This document shows, piece after piece, positions 28,055 through 36,092 of a stretch of DNA of 64,000 nt. The notes beneath the pieces are model-generated. The model had not been told where the DNA came from. It worked only from the letters and a program-made list of their open reading frames with translations, and did not search any database. The DNA lies in the NCBI RefSeq assembly GCF_030646165.1, contig NZ_JAUTDO010000011.1, positions 62,001-126,000 on the forward strand, given 5' to 3'. The number at the start of each line of letters is the position of its first letter. Within the stretch, counting starts at the first letter, position 1. Position numbers and translations under genes: made by a program. Source of the DNA: Conexibacter sp. CPCC 206217. Its GTDB lineage: Bacteria; Actinomycetota; Thermoleophilia; Solirubrobacterales; Solirubrobacteraceae.

Positions 28055-29005
28055 CTACCCCACCCGCTCCAGCGACAGCTCCCACAGCCGCTCGGCGTTC
28101 GCGGGGTCGAGCGCGTAGCGGGCGACGCCGCTGAAGTCCGCGCTGCGTCTGTCCAGCACCGCGGCTTCGTTGCAGTTCTCGAAGTAGCGCCCGCCGATCC
28201 CCTCCAGCAGCGGCGAGGTCGCCAGCAGCACCGACGTCGCGGCGCCCTGCTCGGTGTTCTTCTGCCGCTCGGGCGGGGTCAGGAGTCTGTTGCCGACGTG
28301 GCGTTGCAGCCGCGTCGCGATCGCGCCCGGGTTGAGCGCGTTGGCGGTGATCCCGTCGGCGGCCCAGCGCCGTGTCGCGCCGACGGCGAACAGCACGTTG
28401 GCGGTCTTCGACTGCCCGTAGGCGGCACCGGGGTCGTAGAGGCGGAAGTCGAAGTCGACGTCGTCGAAGACCACCGGCGAGAGCAGGTTCGCGCTGGAGC
28501 TGACGGCGACGATGCGCGCGTTGCGAGCGGCGGCGAGCGCGTCGTGCAGGTCGAGCGCGAGCGCGAAGTGGCCGAGGTGGTTGGTCGCGAACTGGTGCTC
28601 CCAGCCCTCCGGCGAGCGCTGCTCCGGCGTCGCCATCACGCCGGCGTTGTTGACGAGGATGTCGAGCGGGCCGTCCCAGGTGGCGGCGCAGGCGGCGATC
28701 GAGGCGCGGTCGACAAGGTCCAGCGCGAGGACGGTGACGGCTCCGGGAGCGGTCGCGTTCGTGCCTGCGGCGCGGTCGAGGCTCGCGGCGATCTCCGCGG
28801 CGACCCGCGCGCCGGCCTCCGCGTCGCGCACGGCGAGCGTGACGGCGGCGCCCGCGCCGGCCAGCGCGCGGGCGGTCTCGACGCCGATCCCCGACGCGCC
28901 GCCGGTGACGATCGCGCGCTTGCCGCGGAGGTCGATCCCCGCGGCGACCTCGGCGGCGGTCGAGCGGAATCCGAACGGGGTGGTGATCGGTGTGGTGGAA
29001 GGCAT
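28055..29005 (-). CDS. Short-chain dehydrogenase/reductase (light-dependent-reductase-like)
   Basis: The product has 316 residues. The cofactor motif TGGASGIG is near residues 36-43, NNAGVMA near 118, and the catalytic Ser/Tyr/Lys set is VSSSAN then YGQSKTANVLF. The LxGKxxIVTGGASGIG start and late WELSLERVG ending match the SDRs often annotated as retinol-dehydrogenase- or protochlorophyllide-reductase-like. Oxidoreduction of an alcohol/ketone is expected. The gene is divergent from an XRE/MmyB-type regulator that may control it. Confidence 0.88.
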   Translation of the reverse strand: MPSTTPITTPFGFRSTAAEVAAGIDLRGKRAIVTGGASGIGVETARALAGAGAAVTLAVRDAEAGARVAAEIAASLDRAAGTNATAPGAVTVLALDLVDRASIAACAATWDGPLDILVNNAGVMATPEQRSPEGWEHQFATNHLGHFALALDLHDALAAARNARIVAVSSSANLLSPVVFDDVDFDFRLYDPGAAYGQSKTANVLFAVGATRRWAADGITANALNPGAIATRLQRHVGNRLLTPPERQKNTEQGAATSVLLATSPLLEGIGGRYFENCNEAAVLDRRSADFSGVARYALDPANAERLWELSLERVG

Positions 29006-29096
29006 GATGCGAGTGTGCGCGCGCCGGGGCCGGGCAGACAGGGCCGTGGCGATCCTGGGGGTGACAGGGCCAGGAACCGGCGCGATCCCGCGGAGG

Positions 29097-29137
29097 ACCG
29101 AAGGATTGCTGTCGTAGAGCAGCAGCAATCCTTCGGT
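29097..29137. promoter_or_regulatory. Perfect 15-bp inverted repeat in SDR-regulator divergent region
   Basis: ACCGAAGGATTGCTG and its exact complement flank an 11-base centre. It lies between the divergent SDR gene (start 29005) and the XRE regulator (start 29177). It is a good operator candidate for the regulator, or a hairpin in the SDR leader. Confidence 0.55.
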
Positions 29138-29176
29138 GGTGGAAATCGGACGCGGGCGCGGGCTATCGTGAGGTGG

Positions 29177-30052
29177 ATGGAGTCCGGCTCCGCCAACCGC
29201 ATCGGCGAGTACCTGCGCGCGCGGCGCGAGCTGGTGCGGCCCGAGGACGTCGGCCTGCCCGACCTCGGCCGGCGGCGCGTGCCGGGCCTGCGGCGCGAGG
29301 AGCTGGCGCTGCTGGCGGGGATCAGCAGCGACTACTACGTGCGGCTGGAGCAGGGGCGCGATCAGCATCCGTCCGCGCAGGTGCTCGACGCGCTCGCGCG
29401 GGCGCTGCAGCTCGACGACGACGCGACGGTCTACCTGCACGGCCTCGCGCATCCGCCGCGGCGCAGACGCCCGGCACCGCGCCGGCCCGAGCGCGTGCGG
29501 CCCGGCCTCGTGCAGCTGATCGAAGGCTGGCACGAAACGCCCGCGATCGTGCAGGGCCGGCTGGGGGAGGTGCTCGCCTCCAACGCGCTCGCGCGGGCGC
29601 TGTCGCCGATCTACGAGCCGGGCGTCAACGCGCTGCGCGCGGTCTTCCTCGACCCGGCGGTGCGCGACCTCTACGGCGACGACTGGGAGCGAGTGGCGGA
29701 GAGCGTCGTCGCGGGGGCGCGCGCGTTGGCCGGTCCCGAGGTCGACGATCCGCAGCTGGCCGAGCTGGTCGGCGAGCTGTCGATACGCAGCGACCACTTC
29801 CGCCGGCTGTGGGCGCGTCACGACGTGCGCCCGCGCACCGGCGGCGGCGTGCGACGCCTGCAGCATCCGCAGGTCGGCGCGCTGGAGCTGCACTACGAGA
29901 AGCTCGCCGTGACCGGCAGCGACGGCCAGACGATCGTCGTCTACCACGCCGATCCGGGCAGCGCCTCGGCGCAGGGCTTGGCGCTGCTGGCGAGCATCGC
30001 GGCGGGGGAGCCGGCGACGGCGCGCGGCGGCAGTACGCCTGGCGCCGGCTGA
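29177..30052 (+). CDS. XRE-family regulator with MmyB-like ligand domain
   Basis: The product has 291 residues. The N-terminal helix-turn-helix shows VPGLRREELALLAGISSDYY then VRLEQGRDQHPSAQVLDALA, the strict consensus of the actinobacterial MmyB group. The C-terminal ~170 residues form the MmyB-like PAS-type domain with LASNALARALSPIYEPG and LHYEKLAVTGSDGQTIVVYHADPG. TATCGT lies seven bases before the ATG. In this group the regulator usually controls the adjacent divergent SDR gene, which fits here. Confidence 0.9.
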   Translation: MESGSANRIGEYLRARRELVRPEDVGLPDLGRRRVPGLRREELALLAGISSDYYVRLEQGRDQHPSAQVLDALARALQLDDDATVYLHGLAHPPRRRRPAPRRPERVRPGLVQLIEGWHETPAIVQGRLGEVLASNALARALSPIYEPGVNALRAVFLDPAVRDLYGDDWERVAESVVAGARALAGPEVDDPQLAELVGELSIRSDHFRRLWARHDVRPRTGGGVRRLQHPQVGALELHYEKLAVTGSDGQTIVVYHADPGSASAQGLALLASIAAGEPATARGGSTPGAG

Positions 30053-30111
30053 GCGGCCGGCTCGACGGCTCGCGCTCACCCGCGCGGGCGACGGCTCAGC
30101 GCGCGGCGCCT

Positions 30112-30756
30112 CTAACCCTGCAGGTACGCCAGCACCGCCAGCACGCGACGGTGGTCGGTGTCGGAGACCGGCAGCGAGAGCTTGCCGAAGATGTTCGAGA
30201 TGTGCTTCTCGACGGCGCCCTCGGTGACGACCAGCTGGCCGGCGATCGCGCCGTTGGAGCGGCCCTCGGCCATCAGCTCCAGCACCTCGCGCTCACGCGG
30301 GGTGAGATCGTCGAGCGGGCCGTCGTGGCCGCGGCGGGTGACGAGCTGGGCGACGACCTCTGGATCCATCGCGGTCCCGCCGCCCGCGACCCGCTCGACC
30401 GCGTCGACGAACTCGCGCACGTCCGCGATGCGGTCCTTCAGCAGGTAGCCCACGCCGCCCTGCCCGTCGGCCAGCAGCTCGGTCGCGTAGGTCTCCTCGA
30501 CGTACTGCGAGACGATCAGGATCGCGGTCCCCGGCACGCGTCTGCGCGCCTCCAAAGCGGCGCGCACCCCCTCGTCGCGAAACGACGGCGGCAGCCGCAC
30601 GTCGCAGACGGCGATGTCAGGCTTGTGCCCTGTGACCGCGCGCACGAGCGCGTCGCCGTCCTCGACCGCGGCGACGACCTCGTGCCCGCTGTCGCGCAGC
30701 AGCCGGATCATCCCGTCGCGCAGCAGCGCGAGGTCCTCCGCGATCACGATGCGCAT
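30112..30756 (-). CDS. NarL/FixJ-family response regulator
   Basis: The product has 214 residues. The receiver domain has acidic residues Glu7 and Asp8 and the phosphorylation site Asp52 (VCDVRLP). A LuxR-type DNA-binding domain at the C-terminus contains LTPREREVLELMAEGRSNGA and VEKHISNIFGKL. It pairs with the kinase gene located 19 bases upstream in the same transcript. The target genes are unknown. Confidence 0.92.
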   Translation of the reverse strand: MRIVIAEDLALLRDGMIRLLRDSGHEVVAAVEDGDALVRAVTGHKPDIAVCDVRLPPSFRDEGVRAALEARRRVPGTAILIVSQYVEETYATELLADGQGGVGYLLKDRIADVREFVDAVERVAGGGTAMDPEVVAQLVTRRGHDGPLDDLTPREREVLELMAEGRSNGAIAGQLVVTEGAVEKHISNIFGKLSLPVSDTDHRRVLAVLAYLQG

Positions 30757-30775
30757 GCCTGGGCCTCGTCGACGC

Positions 30776-32077
30776 TCATCTCGCGCACGGTACCTCCGCG
30801 TGCAGCGTCGTGCCGCTGGAGCGGGGGGAGACGACGTGCAGCTCGCCGTCGAGCGCCTCGACGCGGCGGCGCAGGCCGACGAGGCCGCTGCCGTCGGCGT
30901 TGGCGCCGCCGATGCCGTCGTCGGCGACCTCGACCACGAGTCGCCCGCCGTCGAGCCGCAGCCGCACGAGCACCCGCAGCGCGCGCGAGTGCTTGGTCGC
31001 GTTCGCGAGCGCCTCGGCGACGACGAAGTAGGCGGCGGCCTCGACCGCGGGCGGCAGCCGGTCGGGCACGTCGGCCTCGATCGTGACGGCGAGCGGGGAG
31101 CGGGCGGCGAGTGCCGTGACGGCGGCCTCCAAGCCGCGGTCGGTGAGGATCGGCGGGTGGATCCCGCGCGCGAGGTCGCGCAGTTCGACCAACGCCGTTC
31201 TCGCCTCGCCGCGCGCCTCGGCCAGCAGCTCGCGCGCCTGCTCCGGGTCGCTGTCGAACTTGTCGGCCGCCATCCCGAGGTTGAGCGCGAGCGCCACGAG
31301 CCGCGCCTGCGCGCCGTCGTGCAGGTCGCGCTCGATCCGCTGCAGCTCGGCCGCCTGCGCGCTGACGGCATTGGCGCGCGTGCTGGTGAGGACCTCGACG
31401 CGCTCGGCCAGTTGCTCCTCGCGGCTGGGTCGCAGCAGCGGGCGCATCATCGCCAGCTCGGCCTGCGTCAGCAGGTGCGCGAACCAGCCGCAGACGGGGA
31501 TCAGGACGATGCCGATGGCGGCGGTCAGCAGCGCCATCGGGAACGTGTCCACCTCGTAGATGCCGATGTTGGCGGTGTCGGGCAGCGCCCAGTACCAAGC
31601 GGGCAGGGTGACGAGCCCGAGCACGAGCCCCCACAGGGTCACGGCGACGATCGAGATCGCGAAGCCGAGCGTGCCGCACAGCAGCGTCCAGGCGAAGTCC
31701 TTCCAGCTGGCGGGGTCTTTGACGATGAACTTGAGTCGCTCGAACCAGCCGCTGCCCTTCGGCGCGTCGCGGTAGTGCTCGGGGATCGGGAGGTCCTGCA
31801 CGAGCGCCGCGCGCCGCCGCTCCAGCCGCGCGAACCAGCGGAAGGCGTAGAACGAGCCGAGCGCGACGAACAGGCCGATCAGGAAGATCAGCAGCGAGAG
31901 CGTCACCGAGACGGCCGTCACCCACAGCGTGAAGCCGATCGTGCTGGTGACGAGCCCGACGCTGTGGAACACGAAGTCGCGCCACCAGCGCGCGCTCAGC
32001 TTGGCCCCGAGCGGGCGCACCGTCATCGTCGGCGGATCGAGCGGCATCGTCGGATTATCTGTCGTAGCGTCGGTCAT
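30776..32077 (-). CDS. Membrane sensor histidine kinase (HisKA_3 type)
   Basis: The product has 433 residues. The first ~210 form four membrane helices in a sensor-like region with an Arg/Leu-rich loop. HisKA_3 motif RIERDLHDGAQARLV places the phosphorylated His at 253. The ATPase domain has EALANATKHS (N-box) and VADDGIGGA (G-box). The signal is unknown. The gene precedes its response regulator. Nearby 46142-46849 is a degraded paralogue of such a pair. Confidence 0.92.
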   Translation of the reverse strand: MTDATTDNPTMPLDPPTMTVRPLGAKLSARWWRDFVFHSVGLVTSTIGFTLWVTAVSVTLSLLIFLIGLFVALGSFYAFRWFARLERRRAALVQDLPIPEHYRDAPKGSGWFERLKFIVKDPASWKDFAWTLLCGTLGFAISIVAVTLWGLVLGLVTLPAWYWALPDTANIGIYEVDTFPMALLTAAIGIVLIPVCGWFAHLLTQAELAMMRPLLRPSREEQLAERVEVLTSTRANAVSAQAAELQRIERDLHDGAQARLVALALNLGMAADKFDSDPEQARELLAEARGEARTALVELRDLARGIHPPILTDRGLEAAVTALAARSPLAVTIEADVPDRLPPAVEAAAYFVVAEALANATKHSRALRVLVRLRLDGGRLVVEVADDGIGGANADGSGLVGLRRRVEALDGELHVVSPRSSGTTLHAEVPCAR

Positions 32078-32211
32078 GGCAGCCTTCCTCGCAGCTGGCG
32101 GTCTGATCCGTCATGCAGACAAGGATCGAGCGCCGCGCGCCGCCGCGCCATGGCGCTCACGGGCGTCTGCCGCCTGGGGACAACCCCACCTTCCGCGTCC
32201 TCCCGCAACGA

Positions 32212-32240
32212 CGAAGGCCCGCCGGGTGGGCGGGCCTTCG
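32212..32240 (-). terminator. Terminator of the tRNA-Leu transcript
   Basis: CGAAGGCCCGCC and its complement form a 12-base-pair stem with a five-base loop, six bases beyond the 3' end of tRNA-Leu on the minus strand. Confidence 0.7.
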
Positions 32241-32246
32241 CGTCAG

Positions 32247-32330
32247 TGCGGCTGAGAGGACTTGAACCTCCACGAGCCGAAGCTCACAGGCACCTGAAGC
32301 CTGCGCGTCTACCGATTCCGCCACAGCCGC
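32247..32330 (-). tRNA. tRNA-Leu (anticodon CAG)
   Basis: The minus strand folds as a class II tRNA of 84 bases: acceptor GCGGCTG paired with CAGCCGC, discriminator A, a long variable arm around TGAGCTTCGGCTC, and a T arm with TTCAAGT. The anticodon loop TTCAGGT gives CAG, decoding CUG. CCA is not encoded. Confidence 0.95.
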
Positions 32331-32440
32331 GTGGCATCGCTCAGCGAAGATACACGGTCGGCGCCCAAAAAGCGCCTCGGCCCCCGCCGCAGGACCGCCC
32401 GCCGCGACCCCCGCGCGCTTTGCTACTCTGACCGCCCCCT

Positions 32441-32513
32441 GCCGCTATCGTCTAGGGGACTAGGACGCCGCCCTCTCACGGCGGAAACCGGGGTTCGAAT
32501 CCCCGTAGCGGTA
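32441..32513 (+). tRNA. tRNA-Glu (anticodon CTC), attachment-site gene
   Basis: The 73-base cloverleaf has acceptor GCCGCTA pairing with TAGCGGT (a G1:U72 wobble usual for actinobacterial tRNA-Glu), anticodon stem CCGCC/GGCGG with loop CTCTCAC (CTC, decoding GAG), T loop TTCGAAT and discriminator A73. Its 3' part is repeated at 42622-42642, showing it to be the insertion site of the following integrative element. The gene stays intact after insertion. Confidence 0.95.
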
Positions 32514-32514
32514 T
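32494..32514 (+). other. attL: core of the integrative element in tRNA-Glu
   Basis: This 21-base segment (T loop through one base past the tRNA end, starting TTCGAATCC) is identical to 42622-42642. The integrase gene lies just inside the second copy, so these are attL and attR of the 10.1-kb element. Confidence 0.85.
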
Positions 32515-32521
32515 CACCGAA

Positions 32522-32540
32522 GGCCCCGCCACAGCGGGGC
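32522..32540 (+). terminator. Terminator after tRNA-Glu at attL
   Basis: GCCCCGC-CACA-GCGGGGC followed by TTTCGTCGTTCT. A closely similar hairpin follows attR (42653-42670), and a more diverged one lies at 43524-43547. Confidence 0.65.
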
Positions 32541-32561
32541 TTTCGTCGTTCTTGACGCTTC

Positions 32562-32582
32562 GTGGGACGGTCTGTGGGACGG
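32562..32582 (+). repeat. Direct repeats GTGGGACGG near attL (integrase arm-site candidates)
   Basis: Two copies of GTGGGACGG at 32562-32570 and 32574-32582. The same nonamer occurs twice at 42482-42501, next to the integrase stop codon near attR. Paired short repeats near both ends of an element fit arm-type binding sites of a tyrosine integrase. Confidence 0.5.
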
Positions 32583-32697
32583 CGCGTGCCGAAACGCGAC
32601 TCGTTCGCCGCGCCGCCCGCCGTTGGTGCGACGCTTCGGCGGCCTCCGATCGAGCGTGCGAATGTAGCGCGCTGGGCGTGCACCGGAGCGCGGCCTG

Positions 32698-33033
32698 ATG
32701 GCGCGCGAGCTGGTGCCGGCGAGGGTCGCGCTCGGGCGCGCCGTGGCGGTCGCGCGAGTGCAGCCGAGACTCACGCAGCACGACCTGAGCCGGGCCGCCG
32801 GGCTCGGCAAGAACGCGGTCGGCGCGATCGAGAGCGGGCGCGGCGATCCGTCGTGGACGACCCTTCGCGCCGTCGCTGACGCGCTCGGGCTCGACCTGTC
32901 CGCGCTGCTGCGGGTCGCTGAGCAGATCGAGCGCGGCGAGCCCATGACCTTCCCCAGACGCGACGAAGGCCGGCGGGCGGCCGGCCTTCGTGCGAATCCT
33001 CGACCTGACGGAACGGAGGACGCCGAAGCCTAG
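32698..33033 (+). CDS. XRE-family regulator of the integrative element
   Basis: The product has 111 residues with a Cro/C1-type helix-turn-helix: ARVQPRLTQHDLSRAAGL, KNAVGAIESGRGDPSWTTLR, AVADALGLDLSALL. It is the first gene inside attL and the best candidate for the element's repressor. The last ~28 codons run over a hairpin at 32964-32990, so the native protein may once have ended earlier. From the stop to 33327 (about 294 bases) I see no convincing gene, only a possible 19-codon frame starting at 33140. Confidence 0.75.
   Translation: MARELVPARVALGRAVAVARVQPRLTQHDLSRAAGLGKNAVGAIESGRGDPSWTTLRAVADALGLDLSALLRVAEQIERGEPMTFPRRDEGRRAAGLRANPRPDGTEDAEA
32964..32990 (+). terminator. Terminator-like hairpin inside the 3' end of the XRE gene
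   Basis: CGAAGGCCGGC and GCCGGCCTTCG form a perfect 11-base-pair stem. Its position inside an open frame is unusual and hints that the frame was extended through a former terminator. Confidence 0.45.
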
Positions 33034-33327
33034 CGAGCGCGACGGCCGGTAGCTCCCGGCGACATAGCGACGCGAGCCGCGCTTCGAGCGCGGCCCCGAG
33101 CAGGAGGTTCGCGCTACGGAGCGCGGACGGCGGGACGACCATGGCGCTCGTCTTGATGAGCCGCCAGCCGGCCACCCCGGACCTCGTCGAGAGGGCCTAG
33201 AGGGGGTCGTCGGTGTGGGTGCCGGAGAGCGTCGCGAACGAGGCAGAGACGGACGACCGGCCCCACAAGAGGGGCGCTCCAGCGTGCGCGCAGCGCGGCC
33301 GGAGGCAACGAGAGAACGGAGCAGACG

Positions 33328-33624
33328 ATGGGCTACAAGCAGCGAGAGAGGAAGCGCAGACAGCGGGCGGCGACGGAGGCGCGACGGGTCGCTTCGCGGT
33401 CGTCGGGGTCGTCGGCGTCGAAGTGGTGGCTGACGATCGCGGTGCAGGACGGGTGCTGTGCGAGGTGCGCCGGCGTGCTGCGGATCGGGCGCGAGATCGT
33501 GTACCGCCACACGCCGCGCGAGACGCTGTGCACGAGCTGCGCGGAGACGGCAGGCGTCCAGGCGCGGCCGTCGCTGCGATGGGAGCGGGCGCGGTCGCGT
33601 CGTCGGGGCGGGGGTCGGCGATGA
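33328..33624 (+). CDS. Small zinc-ribbon-like protein (first gene of unknown operon)
   Basis: The product has 98 residues, with GGAGC about nine bases before the ATG. It opens with a very basic stretch (MGYKQRERKRRQRAATEARR). Two cysteine pairs, CCARC and CTSC, follow near residues 43-47 and 68-71, spaced as a zinc ribbon (treble-clef-like). DNA or RNA binding is plausible from the basic start. Its stop overlaps the next ATG by four bases. I cannot assign a family. Confidence 0.65.
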   Translation: MGYKQRERKRRQRAATEARRVASRSSGSSASKWWLTIAVQDGCCARCAGVLRIGREIVYRHTPRETLCTSCAETAGVQARPSLRWERARSRRRGGGRR

Positions 33625-33986
33625 CGGCGCGGAGCGAGGTCGGCGGCCGCGCTGGCGGGTTCGTGCGGGTGCTGACGAGCCCGCCGTATTGGCGTCGGTC
33701 GAAGGGCGTCGGCAAGGCGCAGCTCGCGCGAGCGATCACCGACGTGGGCAGGCTGCTCGACGCGGCGGTGGAGCACGAGGACGGCGACTCGGCAGTGGTG
33801 CTCGCCGGCGCGGCCGCGAGCTTGGGGTGGCGGGCGGTCGAGCTGCACGTCTCGCCGCGCTGCGCGCTGAACGCGCTGGAGCGTGCGGCGCGGGTCGAGC
33901 CGGCGCTGGCGGAGCTGCTCGCCGGAGAGCTGCTGACCGAGCTGCGCGACGAGTTCGCGGCGCGCTACGTGGAGCGCGAGCAGTGA
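33621..33986 (+). CDS. Unknown protein, 121 aa (element operon)
   Basis: The ATG at 33621 overlaps the previous stop (ATGA), and its own stop overlaps the next GTG (GTGA). The sequence starts MTARSEVGGRAGGFVRVLTS and contains YWRRSKGVGKAQLARAI, then mostly Ala/Leu/Glu-rich helices. I recognise no family. An earlier in-frame start at 33213 is rejected because it would overlap the zinc-ribbon gene entirely. Confidence 0.6.
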   Translation: MTARSEVGGRAGGFVRVLTSPPYWRRSKGVGKAQLARAITDVGRLLDAAVEHEDGDSAVVLAGAAASLGWRAVELHVSPRCALNALERAARVEPALAELLAGELLTELRDEFAARYVEREQ

Positions 33987-34180
33987 CCGGCGTCGAGCTG
34001 CACGAGCGGCTGCGCGCGGCGGCCGAGACGGGCGACGAGCGGCTGTTGGAGCTGCTCGCCGAGCTGGAAGGCGACGAGCTGGCGGAGGCGGTCGTGGCGC
34101 TGTCGCCGGCGGCAGGGTCCGAGCAGGCGCGTCGGCTGCTCGACGACGGCGCCGCCGGCGGGCTCTGGGGGCGGTCGTGA
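33983..34180 (+). CDS. Unknown acidic helical protein, 65 aa (element operon)
   Basis: A GTG start overlaps the previous stop, and its TGA overlaps the next GTG. The 65 residues are leucine- and glutamate-rich (ERLLELLAELEGDELAEAVV) and predicted all-helical, resembling the N-terminal part of the next protein. No family recognised. Confidence 0.55.
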   Translation: MTGVELHERLRAAAETGDERLLELLAELEGDELAEAVVALSPAAGSEQARRLLDDGAAGGLWGRS

Positions 34181-34770
34181 GCGGTCGCCGCAGGCTGCTG
34201 GAGGAGCTGCGCGCGGCGGTGGACGCCGGCGCCGGCGAGCTGGCGCGCTTCCTGGCGGGCCTCGACCGCGCGGAGCTGGAGGCGCTTGTGCTGGAGCTGG
34301 GGATGCTCGACGGCTCGCTGCGGGCGGCGCGGGTGCTCTCCGTCGCCGACGCGGCGAGTACACCGGAAGACTTCCGTGGTGCTGTCGCGCTGGCGGCGAT
34401 CGGCTGCGACGACCCGAACCTGCGCGAGTGGGGCGCCGAGTGGCACACGTCGTGGGTCGCCGCCTTCACCGGCTGGCTGCGGGAGCGGCTCGACGACCCG
34501 GCGCGGTTGCTCGACGAGCTGGTGGGCGAGGGCGCGATGCCGGCGATCACGGCGCGCGCTCTCGCCGCCGAGCTGGCGGCCGCGATCGAGCGTGGCGAGC
34601 TGGCGCCCGAGCCGGTCGCGGAGGCGGTGCGGCGGGTTCGTGCCGCGCTCGGCCAGCAGGCGGCGGGAGAAGGCGCGGACGGCGCCGATCCGGAGGGCTG
34701 GGACGGCGAGGCGCGGGCGCTCGCGCTCGTCGCCGTGATCGTGTGGGCTGACGCGCGCAGGGGCCAGTAG
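34177..34770 (+). CDS. Unknown helical protein, 197 aa (element operon)
   Basis: The product has 197 residues from the GTG at 34177. It is almost entirely helical, with ELARFLAGLDRAELEALVLE near the start, a Trp-rich centre (REWGAEWHTSWVAAFTGWLR) and an acidic Gly-rich linker near 165. No catalytic motif is visible. It is the largest protein of the operon and could be a structural or scaffold component. Confidence 0.6.
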   Translation: MSGRRRLLEELRAAVDAGAGELARFLAGLDRAELEALVLELGMLDGSLRAARVLSVADAASTPEDFRGAVALAAIGCDDPNLREWGAEWHTSWVAAFTGWLRERLDDPARLLDELVGEGAMPAITARALAAELAAAIERGELAPEPVAEAVRRVRAALGQQAAGEGADGADPEGWDGEARALALVAVIVWADARRGQ

Positions 34771-34779
34771 CCGGCGGCG

Positions 34780-35073
34780 ATGGCGGGCGCGGCGCGACAT
34801 GACGACGGCGAGCCCAGCGGCGGCCGGATGCACACGACGACGGTGCGCTTCCCGGCGAGCACGTGGGTCGAGCTGAAGGCCCGCGCCGAGGACGACGGCG
34901 TGGCGACCGCGCAGTACATCCGCGAGGCGACGATCGCTCGCCTGGCGCGGGAGCAGGCGGTGCAGCAGGTGCGGCGCGAGATGCGTGCCGAGCTGGGGGC
35001 GCTCGACGACGTGCGCCGGCGCCTGGCCGTCGTCGAGCGCACGGTGAAGCTGCTGCTGCTGCGCCGGAGGTAG
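34780..35073 (+). CDS. Ribbon-helix-helix-like DNA-binding protein
   Basis: The product has 97 residues from the ATG at 34780; the ATG at 34828 before HTTTVRFP is an alternative. HTTTVRFPASTWVELKARAE then VATAQYIREATIARLAREQA is the beta-strand plus two helices of a ribbon-helix-helix protein. The C-terminal half is a predicted coiled coil. Such proteins act as repressors or as relaxosome accessory factors (MobC-like); no relaxase is seen here. Confidence 0.65.
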   Translation: MAGAARHDDGEPSGGRMHTTTVRFPASTWVELKARAEDDGVATAQYIREATIARLAREQAVQQVRREMRAELGALDDVRRRLAVVERTVKLLLLRRR

Positions 35074-35104
35074 GCCCGTCGCCGGCGTCGTCGGGCGGTG
35101 GGTC

Positions 35105-35110
35105 TACATT
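35105..35110 (+). promoter_or_regulatory. -10 hexamer TACATT of the 35117 gene
   Basis: TACATT ends six bases before the ATG, so a second, leaderless transcript may start within the element operon. Confidence 0.4.
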
Positions 35111-35116
35111 CGCGCC

Positions 35117-35497
35117 ATGCACGAGTTCGAGGTGAAGGTGAGCACCTACGGTGGCGAGCCGGAGTCGTACACCTGGCCGGCCGAGACAGCGCGCGAGGCC
35201 GCGATCGGCACGCTCGCGCAGCTCGACGATGTGGACGCGGACTACCTGGCGGTCGCGGTCGAGCCCGGCGATCCGGATGCGCCGCCGATGCCGTCGCTTC
35301 CCGGCGGAGGAGACGAGTGGGAGGGCGTCGAGGCGGACGAGGTGGCGGTGAACCCGCAGACGGGCGAGGCCGCGCGCTGGGACCCCAACGTGGTGGCACG
35401 CAAGGGCGGCCCGGCGCCGCCGTGGGTGTGGTTGGCGGAGCTGACGCCGTTCGAGGTGTTCGAGCTGCTGTACCTGCGCCGCAGACGCGCGTCGTAG
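35117..35497 (+). CDS. Unknown acidic protein, 126 aa (element operon)
   Basis: The product has 126 residues, starting MHEFEVKVSTYGGEPESYTW. A central acidic, Pro/Gly-rich loop (PGDPDAPPMPSLPGGGDEWE) separates two probable beta/alpha parts, and it ends LTPFEVFELLYLRRRRAS. No known family is evident. It could be a small phage-type accessory protein. Confidence 0.6.
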   Translation: MHEFEVKVSTYGGEPESYTWPAETAREAAIGTLAQLDDVDADYLAVAVEPGDPDAPPMPSLPGGGDEWEGVEADEVAVNPQTGEAARWDPNVVARKGGPAPPWVWLAELTPFEVFELLYLRRRRAS

Positions 35498-35589
35498 CGG
35501 CCGGCGCTGTCCGCACGCGATGTAGCCGAGATCGCCCGCTGTGGCGGGGCTCGTGGTATCGCCGTGCATTGCGTGATGTCCTGTCGTTC

Positions 35590-35793
35590 GTGACCGATGA
35601 CGCTCGATCTGCTCGTGACGCCGTGGTGCTCGACCTGCTGGCGAGAGGTGCGCGGCAGGTCCTCGTGGCGCAGGCAGTCGGCGTGTCGGATCGCACGGTG
35701 CGCCGGATCGCTCGACGTGCTCGCGACGGCGGCTCGGAAGGGACGTTGAACGTCCTGAGTTGGGGAGCGGATCGCGCACGGAGCGCGGCGTGA
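35590..35793 (+). CDS. Small helix-turn-helix protein, resolvase-like
   Basis: The product has 67 residues from the GTG at 35590. DAVVLDLLARGARQVLVAQA then VGVSDRTVRRIARRARDGG is a clear helix-turn-helix of the type at the end of resolvases and some terminase small subunits. The stop overlaps the next GTG by four bases, so it belongs to the operon. The gap 35498-35589 shows no other feature. Confidence 0.6.
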   Translation: MTDDARSARDAVVLDLLARGARQVLVAQAVGVSDRTVRRIARRARDGGSEGTLNVLSWGADRARSAA

Positions 35794-36092
35794 CCGTGGT
35801 GGAGCTGACGCCGGCGCTGCTGCTCGACGAGACGCGCTTCGCACCGCCGGCCGAGGCCGTCGCGCATCAGGCCGTGAACGCGCGGACGCCGGCGGAGCGG
35901 ACGGCAGCGCTGGAGCGGCTGACGAGCTTGCGCCGGGCGCGCGTCGCAGTCGCGGCGGCGGTCTGCGCGCAGGAGGCGCCGGAGCGCGTCGGCATGGCGT
36001 TGTGGCGGGCGTGCGAGTCGATAGGTGACGACGCGCTCCGCGAGCTGGCGGCGCAGTTGTGCGCCGCATCAACCGGAGGGCAGGATCGATGA
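35790..36092 (+). CDS. Unknown helical protein, 100 aa (element operon)
   Basis: A GTG start overlaps the preceding stop, and the TGA overlaps the next ATG (ATGA). The sequence is helical: ELTPALLLDETRFAPPAEAV, then TPAERTAALERLTSLRRARV and ERVGMALWRACESIGDD. No family recognised. Confidence 0.58.
   Translation: MTVVELTPALLLDETRFAPPAEAVAHQAVNARTPAERTAALERLTSLRRARVAVAAAVCAQEAPERVGMALWRACESIGDDALRELAAQLCAASTGGQDR

Noticed and set aside
33213-33986. 257-codon version of the second element-operon gene
   Set aside because: It would fully cover the zinc-ribbon gene, which has its own ribosome-binding site; the ATG at 33621 with ATGA coupling is better.
35535-35550. A 16-base inverted copy of the attL terminator stem inside the element
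   Set aside because: The match is short and GC-rich, has no flanking similarity, and could be chance.
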